Positions 53,653 through 62,340 of a stretch of DNA of 64,000 nt are shown one piece after another. Every line of letters starts with the position of its first letter. Position 1 is the first letter of the stretch. The DNA comes from JAMQKA01 sp031569985. GTDB taxonomy: Bacteria > Bacteroidota > Rhodothermia > Balneolales > Balneolaceae. The notes beneath the pieces were generated by a model. That model made no database searches. It had not been told where the DNA came from and saw only the letters and a program-made list of their open reading frames with translations. The DNA lies in NCBI RefSeq assembly GCF_031569985.1, contig NZ_JAMQKA010000030.1, positions 6,982-70,981 of the forward strand, read 5' to 3'. Made by a program: the position numbers and the translations under genes.

Positions 53653-54051
53653 CTAGCAGCAGGAGGCTTCGGTTTTCTCGTAGGATTCACTTTCGCCGTA
53701 CGTATAGAATGCTTCCCATTCTACACCTTGTGGATCGGCAACCCACGATTTGTCGGACTTGGCATAGCAGCAGATGGTATTGCCTTCATCGCGAGAAGAA
53801 TCCCTGGAAGCCCGATCAATATTGGAACGGATATCTTCCAGTTCGTCCTCGTTTTCAGCCTGGATACCCAAATGTTCAATCCCCTTCTTGCCCGGTCGTT
53901 CAGCGATCGAGAAATTGACTCGTGGATCTTCCAGCATCCATTTGGCATAGTCATCTTTATGGCTGGTTGGTTCAGCGCCAAACAACCGACTGTAAAAGGT
54001 TACAGATTCGTTAAGGTCGTTTACTTTTAACATGACATGTAGTCTTTTCAT
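53653..54051 (-). CDS. ArsI/CadI-family VOC protein
   Basis: This 132-residue protein has a VOC fold with the features of the ArsI/CadI group. These are the N-terminal LHVMLKVNDLNESVTFYSRLF, the central HLGIQAENEDELEDIR, and the paired-Cys block GNTICCYAKSDKSWVADPQG, followed by EWEAFYTYG. The vicinal Cys pair and a further Cys pair at the extreme C-terminus (EASCC) suggest thiol binding of As(III) or Cd(II). ArsI enzymes cleave carbon-arsenic bonds, while CadI members respond to cadmium. Which applies here is not known. The divergence from other ars genes is notable: only a SigZ-like factor is adjacent. Confidence 0.88.
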   Translation of the reverse strand: MKRLHVMLKVNDLNESVTFYSRLFGAEPTSHKDDYAKWMLEDPRVNFSIAERPGKKGIEHLGIQAENEDELEDIRSNIDRASRDSSRDEGNTICCYAKSDKSWVADPQGVEWEAFYTYGESESYEKTEASCC

Positions 54052-54203
54052 GATTTTTCCCTAATCGTTTTAGGTGATTATTAGTAAGTGTTCACCTATG
54101 TAGTCGGGGGAAACCCAAAAAAGACGCAAAATTTTCTTAAATTTTTTTTCGGGTTTATAAACCACTTTAGGGGAGATCGTACCAAGAAAAAACAACATAC
54201 TTT

Positions 54204-54812
54204 CTAATCACAACTCTCGCACTCGTCGTCACGAAGTCTTCTGAAGGCCACTGCTCGACCCTCCTCCCCAAACTTGATATCACAACAGGCCGCCAGTACC
54301 TCACCCAGTTTTTTACGACCGCGTTGAACTCTTGATTTTGCTCCTGACAAAGAAAGCCCCAGGTGGTCGGCAATTTCTTGCTGTTTTTTCCCTTCTACAT
54401 CAGCCATCTTTAGCGGAATGCGATACTTTTCCGGTAATTCATCGATCATCGGAACTAACCAGGAAAGGACTTCCTCATGGACATCATGCGGACCTTCGTA
54501 ATCAGCCAAGTTGATACTTTCATCCACATTCTGCAGCTCTAAGCGGTCTTCGGTATCTACGTCTTTGTCAGTTGGACGGGTTGATTGGTTACGGTAATGG
54601 TCGGCCAGCGCCCGTCGGGCTATGCCAAAAATCCAAGACTGCACCTTGTTCTCGTCGTTAAGCTGATCGAGGCCTTGGTGTATACGCATAAATATATCCT
54701 GGAGCACATCCTCCACCTCTGATTCGGAAGATACTTTGGAACGAATAAAACTCCGGATGTGATCACTGAATTTTCGCCAAATAGTTTCGGTATTTAAGTT
54801 ATCACTTGCCAT
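54204..54812 (-). CDS. sigZ: RNA polymerase sigma factor, SigZ-like
   Basis: A 202-residue ECF-type sigma factor with region 2 (SEVEDVLQDIFMRIHQGLDQ, VQSWIFGIARRALADHYRN) and region 4 (ELPEKYRIPLKMADVEGKKQ, IADHLGLSLSGAKSRVQRGR). The C-terminal extension CCDIKFGEEGRAV ... DDECESCD carries four Cys, as in SigZ proteins, and could be a thiol or metal sensor (inference). The start is set at the ATG giving MASDNLNTE; the longer frame would overlap the M48 gene. The symbol is given from resemblance. It is upstream of the ArsI/CadI-like gene on the same strand, with about 150 bp between. Confidence 0.85.
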   Translation of the reverse strand: MASDNLNTETIWRKFSDHIRSFIRSKVSSESEVEDVLQDIFMRIHQGLDQLNDENKVQSWIFGIARRALADHYRNQSTRPTDKDVDTEDRLELQNVDESINLADYEGPHDVHEEVLSWLVPMIDELPEKYRIPLKMADVEGKKQQEIADHLGLSLSGAKSRVQRGRKKLGEVLAACCDIKFGEEGRAVAFRRLRDDECESCD

Positions 54813-54831
54813 AACAGATATTAATACTGAA

Positions 54832-56070
54832 TTATAATTTCTCATTTCTTACCGCCTCAATGCGCTGCAACACGGGCGGATGTGAGTAATTCAGAAATAC
54901 ATAAAACGGGTGCGGCGTCAGGTTTGAGAGATTGTCTTTGGACAATTTCTTGAGAGCCTGCACCATGTTTTCCGGTTGCCCGGTTGTCTCGGCGGCGAAA
55001 CGGTCGGCCTGGAACTCATGCTTGCGGGATATGATCTGCATAAATATAGAAAGGATCATGTCAATCGGTGCGTAGAGCATTCCAAAGAAGATGAGCCCGG
55101 TATAGACCGACTGCTGTTCCATGTAAAAGGCGTCATACAGACCGCCGGCGTTCAGGAAGATGGAAAGCAGCAGAAACATGACGCCGGTTTGCAGTATGCT
55201 GATCACCATATTTTTGATGATGTGCTTCTTCTTGTAGTGTCCTACTTCGTGTGCCAGCACCGCTACGAGTTCCTCATCGGTATGTTTTTCAATCAGCGTA
55301 TCATAAAGAGCGATTCGTTTGTTTTTACCAAATCCTGTGAAAAAGGCGTTCGATTTAGAAGAGCGCTTCGAGCCGTCCATCACAAAAATGCCCTGCAGCG
55401 GAAAGTTGACGCTGGCCGCCATATCCTCAATTTTTTTACGCAGCTCTCCATCCTCAAGAGGCTCAAAGTCGTTGAATATCGGCATGATCCAGGTGGGGGC
55501 AATGAACTGCACAAAGAGAGTAAAGGCGGTGACAGCACCCCAGGCATACAGCCAGCCATACGTCTCAAAATAGGTGAAAAAGGCAAGGATACCCGCCAGC
55601 AGTGGTCCCCCAAGCACAATGCCCAGCCCCAGTCCTTTAAGCATATCCAACACAAATGTCTTCGGGGTTGTCTTGTTAAAGCCAAACTTCTCCTCAATCA
55701 CAAAAGTAGAATAGATACTGAACGGCAGCGACAGGATGCTTTTGGCAAGGATTAATATGCCAATATAAGCAAGGCCGGTCCAGATGGTCCCCAGCTCCCA
55801 TCCGCGCACGATTTGGTCTAGCCAGTTAAATCCCCCGGCAAACCAAAATACCAGGATCAGAACCAAGTTGAAGGCCGAGCTGACAAAGCCGAATTTAGTG
55901 TTGACGCGGGTATATTCTTGTGAGCGACGGTAGGTTTCTTCATCATAAACGCCATCAAATTCTTCGGGAAGATCCGGCTTAAGTGCTTTCAGGTTATAAT
56001 AATCTGCTACTAGGTTGAGGAGGTAGTTAACAAGCAGCGTGACAAGGATGATAATGCCAAAAATATTCAT
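54832..56070 (-). CDS. M48-family (Ste24/CAAX-type) zinc metalloprotease
   Basis: This 412-residue integral membrane protease has about seven TM helices. The zinc site HEVGHYKKKH (HExxH) follows IFVMDGSKRSSKSNAFFTG, a conserved segment. The third ligand lies in HEFQADRFAAETTG, and the C-terminal LTPHPFYVFLNYSHPPVLQR is characteristic. Eukaryotic relatives process prenylated proteins. Bacterial members act in membrane protein quality control, which is the more likely role here. It ends 20 bp before the sigma-factor start and may share a transcript with it. Confidence 0.93.
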   Translation of the reverse strand: MNIFGIIILVTLLVNYLLNLVADYYNLKALKPDLPEEFDGVYDEETYRRSQEYTRVNTKFGFVSSAFNLVLILVFWFAGGFNWLDQIVRGWELGTIWTGLAYIGILILAKSILSLPFSIYSTFVIEEKFGFNKTTPKTFVLDMLKGLGLGIVLGGPLLAGILAFFTYFETYGWLYAWGAVTAFTLFVQFIAPTWIMPIFNDFEPLEDGELRKKIEDMAASVNFPLQGIFVMDGSKRSSKSNAFFTGFGKNKRIALYDTLIEKHTDEELVAVLAHEVGHYKKKHIIKNMVISILQTGVMFLLLSIFLNAGGLYDAFYMEQQSVYTGLIFFGMLYAPIDMILSIFMQIISRKHEFQADRFAAETTGQPENMVQALKKLSKDNLSNLTPHPFYVFLNYSHPPVLQRIEAVRNEKL

Positions 56071-56864
56071 GCAGGACTGTTTTCAGTGATTAATTTTTAG
56101 TCCTTCAAAAGTACAGGTATTGCACAATCTTTTAAACCGGATAATTTACTAAGTCGAAAGTTGGAAAGTCTAAAGTTGTAAGGTGAAGAATGAACAAGAG
56201 AAGGTTTAGGTACCCGAATAATCTCAAAGTTCGTTATTGTAAGATGCAGTTAATCATAAGGTTAACCTATCATTAGTGTCTGCGGGAATGAACCTTTTTT
56301 TTATAATCAGGCTTCATACAATAGACCAGTCTCCGGAGTCCGGCTTTGGTAAAGTTGACCGCCGAAAAGATGAAGCTCCGATAAATCTTCGGGCATACAG
56401 CACTCTCGGTGACTACACAGATATTGTAGAAGGGAATTACAGGAAGGGAAAGTAAAATTTATTACTATGCTTTTTGAAAATTTATAGTAATACTTTTTAA
56501 AAAAGTATAGTAAGGAAATTTGAATCCAGGTCGTTGAGGGGTTCTTTCAATTCCTTAACACATTCAAATTATACAGAATGTAAAAATAAGGAGATAGCCC
56601 TCGGGAATTTTCCCATACAATAGTAAAAATTACTATCATTGTGATAGTTTAACGTGTTTACCGGTTGAATTTTGAGCTGTTATACGATCTCTGCGCGATC
56701 TACAAAATCCGCGGGAGAATGACAGGACCCGCAGCCCTGCTTGGTGTCGGGGGGATTATCTGGTTAGGGATCGTTCGTGAAGATGACTAACGGGTAAACG
56801 CGTTTTTTTAATCAAAATTGGTAGAGAGAGTTAAACTCAGAATTTATCTAAAACAGGAACATTG
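56071..56864. other. 790-bp intergenic region with repeats and a micro-ORF
   Basis: It holds an AAGTTGGAAAGTCTAAAGTTG run (56154-56180) of the dispersed repeat family and an ATACTTTTT-AAAAAAGTAT inverted repeat (about 56492-56510). There is a TAGTAAAAATTACTATC hairpin near 56622-56638. A 23-codon frame at 56719-56790 (GVGGIIWLGIV inside) has an RBS-like GGGAG and may be a fossil of a membrane protein. An AAACGCGTTT palindrome at about 56796 is also found at 30914. No real gene is seen. Confidence 0.5.
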
Positions 56865-59213
56865 ATGGCCGATCTGCGAAGAGAACTAGGATTTTGGGAT
56901 GCATTAACAATAGGTGCCGGAACCATGATCGGGGCTGGTATATTTTTGTTGGCCGGTGTGGCGCTTGAACTTACCGGGCCCGCCGCCATCTTTTCGTACT
57001 TGGCAGCTGGACTAATCTGCATCATTACCGCCTCCAGTGCGGCGGAGCTTGCTACGGGGATGCCTACCTCGGGTGGCGATTACTTTTTTGTGTCTCGTTC
57101 GCTGGGACCTGCTTTTGGGGCGATATCGGGCGTGGGAATCTGGCTGAGCCTGACGTTTGCGATCTCTTTTTACCTGTTTGGACTCGGGGAATACCTGAGC
57201 CAGTTCTTGCCGCTGACTCCGTTTTGGGGAGCGTTCCTGGGCGGCGTCTTGCTGGTAATTCTCAATATTATCGGGGCCAAGGAGTCGGGCCGCACCCAGG
57301 TTGTCGTTGTACTCACACTGCTTGCCATTTTAGGTGGATTTAGCGCGGTGGGATTTTTCCATATCGACGAGGCTAACCTGAACCCCTTCTTTCCGATGGG
57401 AGTAGACCCGATCTATTCCACCACCGCCCTGGTATTTGTCTCATTCCTGGGATTTGTCAAAATTGCCGCCGTGGCAGAGGAGATTAAAGATCCTGCTAAG
57501 AATCTGCCCCGCGCTCTTATTGGCTCTGTGGCCCTGGTAACACTGTTGTATATGGTGATTTTACTCGTTATCGCAGGCATGTTTCCGCAATCCACAATCC
57601 GGGATGTCCGCGATCCGCTGACCACGGCTGCGCGTGAGATGATGGGAGGTTTTGGCGGCATCGCCATCATTTTTGCAGGATTGCTGGCCACACTCTCATC
57701 GGCCAATGCCAGTATAATGGCCTCTTCCCGGATTAACCTCGCCATGGCGCGTGATCGCATGGTACCCAACTGGCTGAGTGAAATCCATAAAAAACTCCTG
57801 ACTCCCTACCGGGCCATTCTGCTGACCGGCATCCTGGCCCTTGGATTTTTGCTGATCGAGAGTCTCGAAGACCTCGCTAAAATAGCGAGTGTGCTGCAAC
57901 TTTACAGTTATGCCGCTCTCAATATCGGGTGCGTGGTGCTGCGGGCGGCCAACCCCGACTGGTATAAACCGACCTATCGAACGCCGGGCAACCCCTATGG
58001 ACAGGTTTTTGCTGCCATTGGCTGCCTGGGAGTTATCATCTATTCCGGTCCATTTGCACAAATTGCAGTTGTGGTACTCATCGTGGTAAGCCTTGGATGG
58101 TACCTGATATGGGGCCGTGGAAAGGTGGAGATTGAGCACGCTCTGCCCGAATTTTCCGAACGATGGGAGGAATACGGATGGAGCCTGTTCCGGCAGCCTG
58201 CGGAAGAAGTGGAGCGGGAAGAGGTGGAGGAATGGATCCCGGTATTGCGCCCGCTAAATACATCCAAACCGCGCCATCTTGTCACTGCCCTTGCGAATCC
58301 TGAGCATGAAACAGACCTGTTGCGCCTTGCCCAGTTTATTTCTGCCGGCAAGAAGGAAGCGGGGATAGTAGAAGGAATGCACATCCTGCATGTTCCTTAC
58401 CAGACCCCAATCTCTTCAATTAGGGAAAAGCTGGAGCAAAAACCATCAACACAGAAAAAAATTGATGACATACTCAAAAAGTCCAGGGAAACCCACGCGG
58501 TAGACAACGGGTACGGGGAAGTATTGATGGAAACCGACTTCCGGGCGGTAACGGAAGCTGCTCACAATGTGTTTGGGGCTATTATAAGCGAAACCCAGAC
58601 GCGCAATGCAGACATGCTGCTGATGGGCTGGCAGGGTGGCTTTAGTGTTGGACGGATTTATAATTCCCCGGTCCAGCGCATTATCAAAGAGCTGAAGACC
58701 GATGTCGGTATCCTCAAAGATCGAGGGCTCGATAAGCTGGACTCCATTTTGCTGCCCTGGGGTGGCGGACTGCATGCCTGGCTTGGCCTCGAGCTGGCAG
58801 TACGTATCGCCCGGGTTCAAAATGCCGAGCTCCGGATTCTCCGCCTGGTCAAGCCGGGTACGGATCTTACCGATGAGAAGACAGCCCTCCGTAAAAATAT
58901 AGGCCCCTTGCTGGGTGATTTCGAGCGGGCTGAGATTATTGTTCGAGAAGCCCAGGAGGTCACATCTGGCATCATGGAAGAGTTTGAGACCCATGATCAC
59001 GATCTGGTCATCATCGGGGCATCCCACGAGTGGAGCATTCGAAATGTCCTGTTTGGTACGATCCCTGATATCGTAGCCGATCGTGCACCATGTTCCGTCT
59101 TGATGGTACGGCGTTATCTGCCGGAGCACTGGTCGGTAAAAGCCAGTGAAAGCTTTAAAAGAGTTAAGGAGAACCTGGGGCTTACTTCATCCCCCAATGC
59201 CGGTCAGGAGTAG
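56865..59213 (+). CDS. APC-family permease with C-terminal universal stress domains
   Basis: A 782-residue fusion protein. The N-terminal ~430 residues are an amino-acid/polyamine/organocation permease of about 12 helices (LTIGAGTMIGAGIFLLAGVA, ATGMPTSGGDYFFVSRSLGP, KIAAVAEEIKDPAKNLPRAL). The C-terminal ~330 residues contain two universal-stress-protein (Usp) domains; the second has DLVIIGASHEWSIRN, FGTIPDIVADRAPCSVLMVR. Usp domains bind ATP or AMP and may regulate the transporter. This architecture is known for several bacterial transporters, and the substrate is not evident. An ATG follows a TTG by one codon, so the ATG at 56865 is preferred. Confidence 0.92.
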   Translation: MADLRRELGFWDALTIGAGTMIGAGIFLLAGVALELTGPAAIFSYLAAGLICIITASSAAELATGMPTSGGDYFFVSRSLGPAFGAISGVGIWLSLTFAISFYLFGLGEYLSQFLPLTPFWGAFLGGVLLVILNIIGAKESGRTQVVVVLTLLAILGGFSAVGFFHIDEANLNPFFPMGVDPIYSTTALVFVSFLGFVKIAAVAEEIKDPAKNLPRALIGSVALVTLLYMVILLVIAGMFPQSTIRDVRDPLTTAAREMMGGFGGIAIIFAGLLATLSSANASIMASSRINLAMARDRMVPNWLSEIHKKLLTPYRAILLTGILALGFLLIESLEDLAKIASVLQLYSYAALNIGCVVLRAANPDWYKPTYRTPGNPYGQVFAAIGCLGVIIYSGPFAQIAVVVLIVVSLGWYLIWGRGKVEIEHALPEFSERWEEYGWSLFRQPAEEVEREEVEEWIPVLRPLNTSKPRHLVTALANPEHETDLLRLAQFISAGKKEAGIVEGMHILHVPYQTPISSIREKLEQKPSTQKKIDDILKKSRETHAVDNGYGEVLMETDFRAVTEAAHNVFGAIISETQTRNADMLLMGWQGGFSVGRIYNSPVQRIIKELKTDVGILKDRGLDKLDSILLPWGGGLHAWLGLELAVRIARVQNAELRILRLVKPGTDLTDEKTALRKNIGPLLGDFERAEIIVREAQEVTSGIMEEFETHDHDLVIIGASHEWSIRNVLFGTIPDIVADRAPCSVLMVRRYLPEHWSVKASESFKRVKENLGLTSSPNAGQE

Positions 59214-59841
59214 CTGCTTGTTTTTGATTGATTTTCCAGTAGTGCAGGAATCTAAAATCAATATGGAAATCCCATTACCAAGTGCGAGCTACGTACATTA
59301 CCTGTCGGTATTACTATGTTCAAATCGGACACGAAATGTTAAGAGGGTGAACAATAGCTTATCGGTTAAAGGCCTCGGGACAATTTTCGCTATAGAAAAA
59401 TGGATAAGTTAATTAGGATGAAGCCTTTCAGGATAAGAGGTAGTTCTTATCTTAACGTGAATTCGGGATAAGCAGAAGTTAATATAGAATCCATAAACTA
59501 CCGGCCTTTCGAAATTTTTGTTGATTAAGTGAGTGGAACCGGAGCGTGAAGAAACCATTTCTGTTTGAGATCCGCGCTTTACAGCGGAGCGAGTTAAATG
59601 GTTTTAGCGCAGGTGCAGCGAACGCAACAAAAATTTCACCAGCCGGCGATTTTTTTGGTTCATTTTTTTATCGTTAAAAAAATGAACATCCCTAAATCCT
59701 CAAATTCAGCAATTAAGTGCCATTGGGGCAATCCCTTAAACCGACCTGACGTTATCTTAAAATTTATTTTTTTGAATAATCTGAATGGCAAAAGACAATA
59801 TCTGTGTTATTTAATTCAATTCAGAATAAAAAAAAATTGAT
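59214..59841. other. 628-bp intergenic region with a dispersed-repeat-like block
   Basis: No gene is seen. The stretch 59530-59700 has GC/AT alternation unlike its surroundings, with GGAGCGTGAAGAAACC, CAGCGGAGCGAGTT and GCAACAAAAATTTCACC. A perfect 13-bp hairpin, GTTCATTTTTTTA (59658-59670) with TAAAAAAATGAAC (59675-59687), follows and resembles known intergenic repeats of this group. Confidence 0.5.
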
Positions 59842-60564
59842 ATGCAAGTTGATTTAGAAGACCGTCATGTTATCGTCACCGGTGGAGCCGGAGGGCTGGG
59901 CTCGGCTGTAGTGGAATTATTACTGGATAACGGCGCAAAGTGTAGTGTGCCCTGTTTCAACGAGGATGAACTGCAAGCATTCGAACATAAAGATCATCCC
60001 AATGTTTTCACTCATACACCGGTCGATTTGACCAGGGAAGGTCAGTCCCAGTCTTTTTATGAGGCAGCAGTGGAAGCACACGGTGACCTTTGGGCCTCGA
60101 TACACATTGTCGGCGGATTTGGAATGGGTTCGATAGAGGATACGCCTCTCGCAGATTTTAACAAGCAGTTTCAACTCAACACTGTGACCTGCTATAATTC
60201 CTGTCGGAGCGCAATTAACTGGATGCGGGAATCTGATTACACCGGTGGACGCATTGTCAACATTGCTTCGCGTCCGGGTATTGAGCCGCGCCAGGGAAAA
60301 GGGATGACCGCCTACACCGTGGCAAAGGCAGGCGTCGCTGCATTAACCGAAGGGTTAGCTGCCGAGGTCGTGGGAGACGATATCCTGGTCAATGCCATAG
60401 CTCCCTCAATTATAGACACAACAGCCAACCGAGATGCCATGCCGGATGCAAACTATGGTAAATGGCCCAAACCCGCTCAACTGGCAAGTCAGATAGCGTA
60501 TTTGGTATCACCGGAGAATGAAGTGACCAGGGGAGGCATTGTGCCCGTGTACGGGAAATCATAA
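59842..60564 (+). CDS. SDR-family NAD(P)-dependent oxidoreductase
   Basis: A 240-residue short-chain dehydrogenase with the nucleotide-binding TGGAGGLGS motif at the N-terminus and the NNAG-like region altered to IVGGFG. Catalytic residues are Ser in IVNIASRPG and Tyr/Lys in YTVAKAG. The C-terminal NAIAPSIIDTTANRD matches the usual PG-motif position with Ala-Pro-Ser. The substrate is unknown. It starts soon after the dispersed repeat block and stands alone. Confidence 0.92.
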   Translation: MQVDLEDRHVIVTGGAGGLGSAVVELLLDNGAKCSVPCFNEDELQAFEHKDHPNVFTHTPVDLTREGQSQSFYEAAVEAHGDLWASIHIVGGFGMGSIEDTPLADFNKQFQLNTVTCYNSCRSAINWMRESDYTGGRIVNIASRPGIEPRQGKGMTAYTVAKAGVAALTEGLAAEVVGDDILVNAIAPSIIDTTANRDAMPDANYGKWPKPAQLASQIAYLVSPENEVTRGGIVPVYGKS

Positions 60565-60603
60565 GCAGAGGATATTTAAGGTGAACCTGGACTTAATCAG
60601 TTA

Positions 60604-61311
60604 TTAATCCGACAGGTAATATTCAATAGTAGAAACCACCCGGATATTTTTGATATAGGGAGTATTATTGTCTCGATCTGAAATGCTAAACTGTCCCTGT
60701 GAAGCGGTTTTGATCTTGCCCAACTTGCTGTTGGAATCTTCCGCAAATTTCTGGGCTACCTGTCGGGCTTCCTTTGTTGCTTGCTCAATCATTTCAGGTT
60801 TGATGTCATTTAAACGTGTGAAAAGGTATTCCGTTCTCACCTGGTATTCATCGCCGCTCAGCGTAATCCCCTTTTTCCCTAGTTCCACCAGCTGACCCAT
60901 GACTTTGCGGACATCATTGACCTGTTTAGAATAAACGGTCACATTTTGCGCTGCCACATACCGGAATTCATAATTTTCATTTCCCCCGTAACGCTGTGCA
61001 GATTTGTCAGTCATGTTTGGAGTTGAAAAAGAAATTGCCTCTTCTTCAATACCGCGTTCTATAAGAAACTGTTTAACAATATTTGCGCTAGTTTCGAGTG
61101 ATACATAGATCTCCTCAAGGTTATTTCCTGTTTCAGTAAACTGGATAGGCCAGATCACAACATCTGCTGGATGTTCCTGTTCCGCTAATCCTTTTACAGT
61201 GACAGTGCGTTCAAACTCTTTAAAACTTATTGCCGTCTCCCTGATAAAATACCCCAATATTGCCATTGCCAGGATAATGGCAATACTCAGATAGACCTGA
61301 TGCTTTTCCAT
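60604..61311 (-). CDS. SIMPL-domain (DUF541) protein
   Basis: A 235-residue protein with one N-terminal TM helix/signal anchor (residues 7-25, VYLSIAIILAMAILGYFI) and a SIMPL domain. The domain has ERTVTVKGLAEQEHPADVV, ISFSTPNMTDKSAQRYG and YEFRYVAAQNVTVYSKQVND, then a helical second half (EMIEQATKEARQVAQKFAED). Family members are periplasmic, and some protect against oxidative stress. The function here is not defined. It converges with the SDR gene. Confidence 0.92.
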   Translation of the reverse strand: MEKHQVYLSIAIILAMAILGYFIRETAISFKEFERTVTVKGLAEQEHPADVVIWPIQFTETGNNLEEIYVSLETSANIVKQFLIERGIEEEAISFSTPNMTDKSAQRYGGNENYEFRYVAAQNVTVYSKQVNDVRKVMGQLVELGKKGITLSGDEYQVRTEYLFTRLNDIKPEMIEQATKEARQVAQKFAEDSNSKLGKIKTASQGQFSISDRDNNTPYIKNIRVVSTIEYYLSD

Positions 61312-61555
61312 ATTGTTTGATGCATGTGAATGTTGTTTCGGAATAGTTATCCTAATGCTACGAATTTTATCTGAAAATAGTATCTGTAGAGTTCAAATAA
61401 TCTAGTTAAATAATGGAAGAGGACTCAGATATGGAGGAGTATCGGTTTAAATAACCGTTTGGTTAGCATGTCTAATTGTCTGCCTGTCCCTGTTCTTTTA
61501 CAGATGGATTACGTAGTATGTTTGGTGTCTGAAATGGAAATAGTGGGATATACTA
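61312..61555. other. Divergent promoter region
   Basis: About 240 bp between the SIMPL and CPBP genes. I see no specific element. Confidence 0.35.
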
Positions 61556-62293
61556 ATGCCAAAACAATCAACTGCGGCTGGATCTGCCTGGGGTGAAGCC
61601 CTCCAAGATGATGTTAAGATCCAAATAGCTGAAATATTTTTGGTCTTTACTCCCGCAGTGTTAATAATTCTACTGGCTAAACCTTTCGTGGGTCAAAATC
61701 CTATCCTGAGTCAAAGCGTAGTTTGGGTCGCAAATATTGTAATGCTGATGATGGTGTGGGGTGGACTTCGACTTCGCGGCCAAAGCTGGAGTCACCTGGG
61801 ATTGAAATTGCAGCACTCCAAATCAAAGACGTTTCTTTATTCAATATTGGTTTTTGTTGCTGCAATGGTCGGTTTTGTGATGGGGGCCATTATTATGGCT
61901 AATATCGTTGGTGTTCCAGAGAGTGCGGATATGAGTGGTTATAATTATCTTGAAGGGAATCTGCCGATGTTGATAGCAGCTCTTGTGGCTGTTTTTATTG
62001 TTTCATCTTTTGGGGAAGAGGTGATTTATCGCGGATTTCTGATCACCCGTATCTCTGAGATGGGATCGGGGAGCAAGAGCTGGACCCGATTTGCGGTTTT
62101 TATAAGTGCTGTTATTTTTGGATTAATCCATTTCGAATGGGGATTGATGGGCATCGTTCAAACGGGTTTCATGGGACTGGCGTTGGGCATTTCATTTTTA
62201 CTGGTGAAGCGCAATCTTTGGGTGCTGGTTTTGGCTCATACTTATATGGATGCTATCCTGATGGTCCAGATGTATTTGGTGCAAAACATGTAA
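61556..62293 (+). CDS. CPBP-family intramembrane glutamic protease
   Basis: This 245-residue membrane protein has six to eight helices and carries the three Abi/CPBP motifs: EEVIYRGFL with the Glu pair and Arg, VIFGLIHF with its His, and LAHTYMD near the end with His and Asp. The motifs are intact, so proteolytic activity is expected by family knowledge. The biological substrate is unknown. A 47-bp gap separates it from the flavoenzyme gene, so co-transcription is possible. Confidence 0.92.
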   Translation: MPKQSTAAGSAWGEALQDDVKIQIAEIFLVFTPAVLIILLAKPFVGQNPILSQSVVWVANIVMLMMVWGGLRLRGQSWSHLGLKLQHSKSKTFLYSILVFVAAMVGFVMGAIIMANIVGVPESADMSGYNYLEGNLPMLIAALVAVFIVSSFGEEVIYRGFLITRISEMGSGSKSWTRFAVFISAVIFGLIHFEWGLMGIVQTGFMGLALGISFLLVKRNLWVLVLAHTYMDAILMVQMYLVQNM

Positions 62294-62340
62294 GTTGCAC
62301 TTTCAGTGAAACAGAATTTTGAATATAAACTTTGTGGGCT

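Noticed and set aside
54976..55755. 259-codon plus-strand ORF
   Set aside because: Antisense to the M48 protease, which has the full zinc site.
56719..56790. 23-codon ORF with a GVGGIIWLGIV segment
   Set aside because: Too short and isolated to call a gene. Kept only as a note on the intergenic region.
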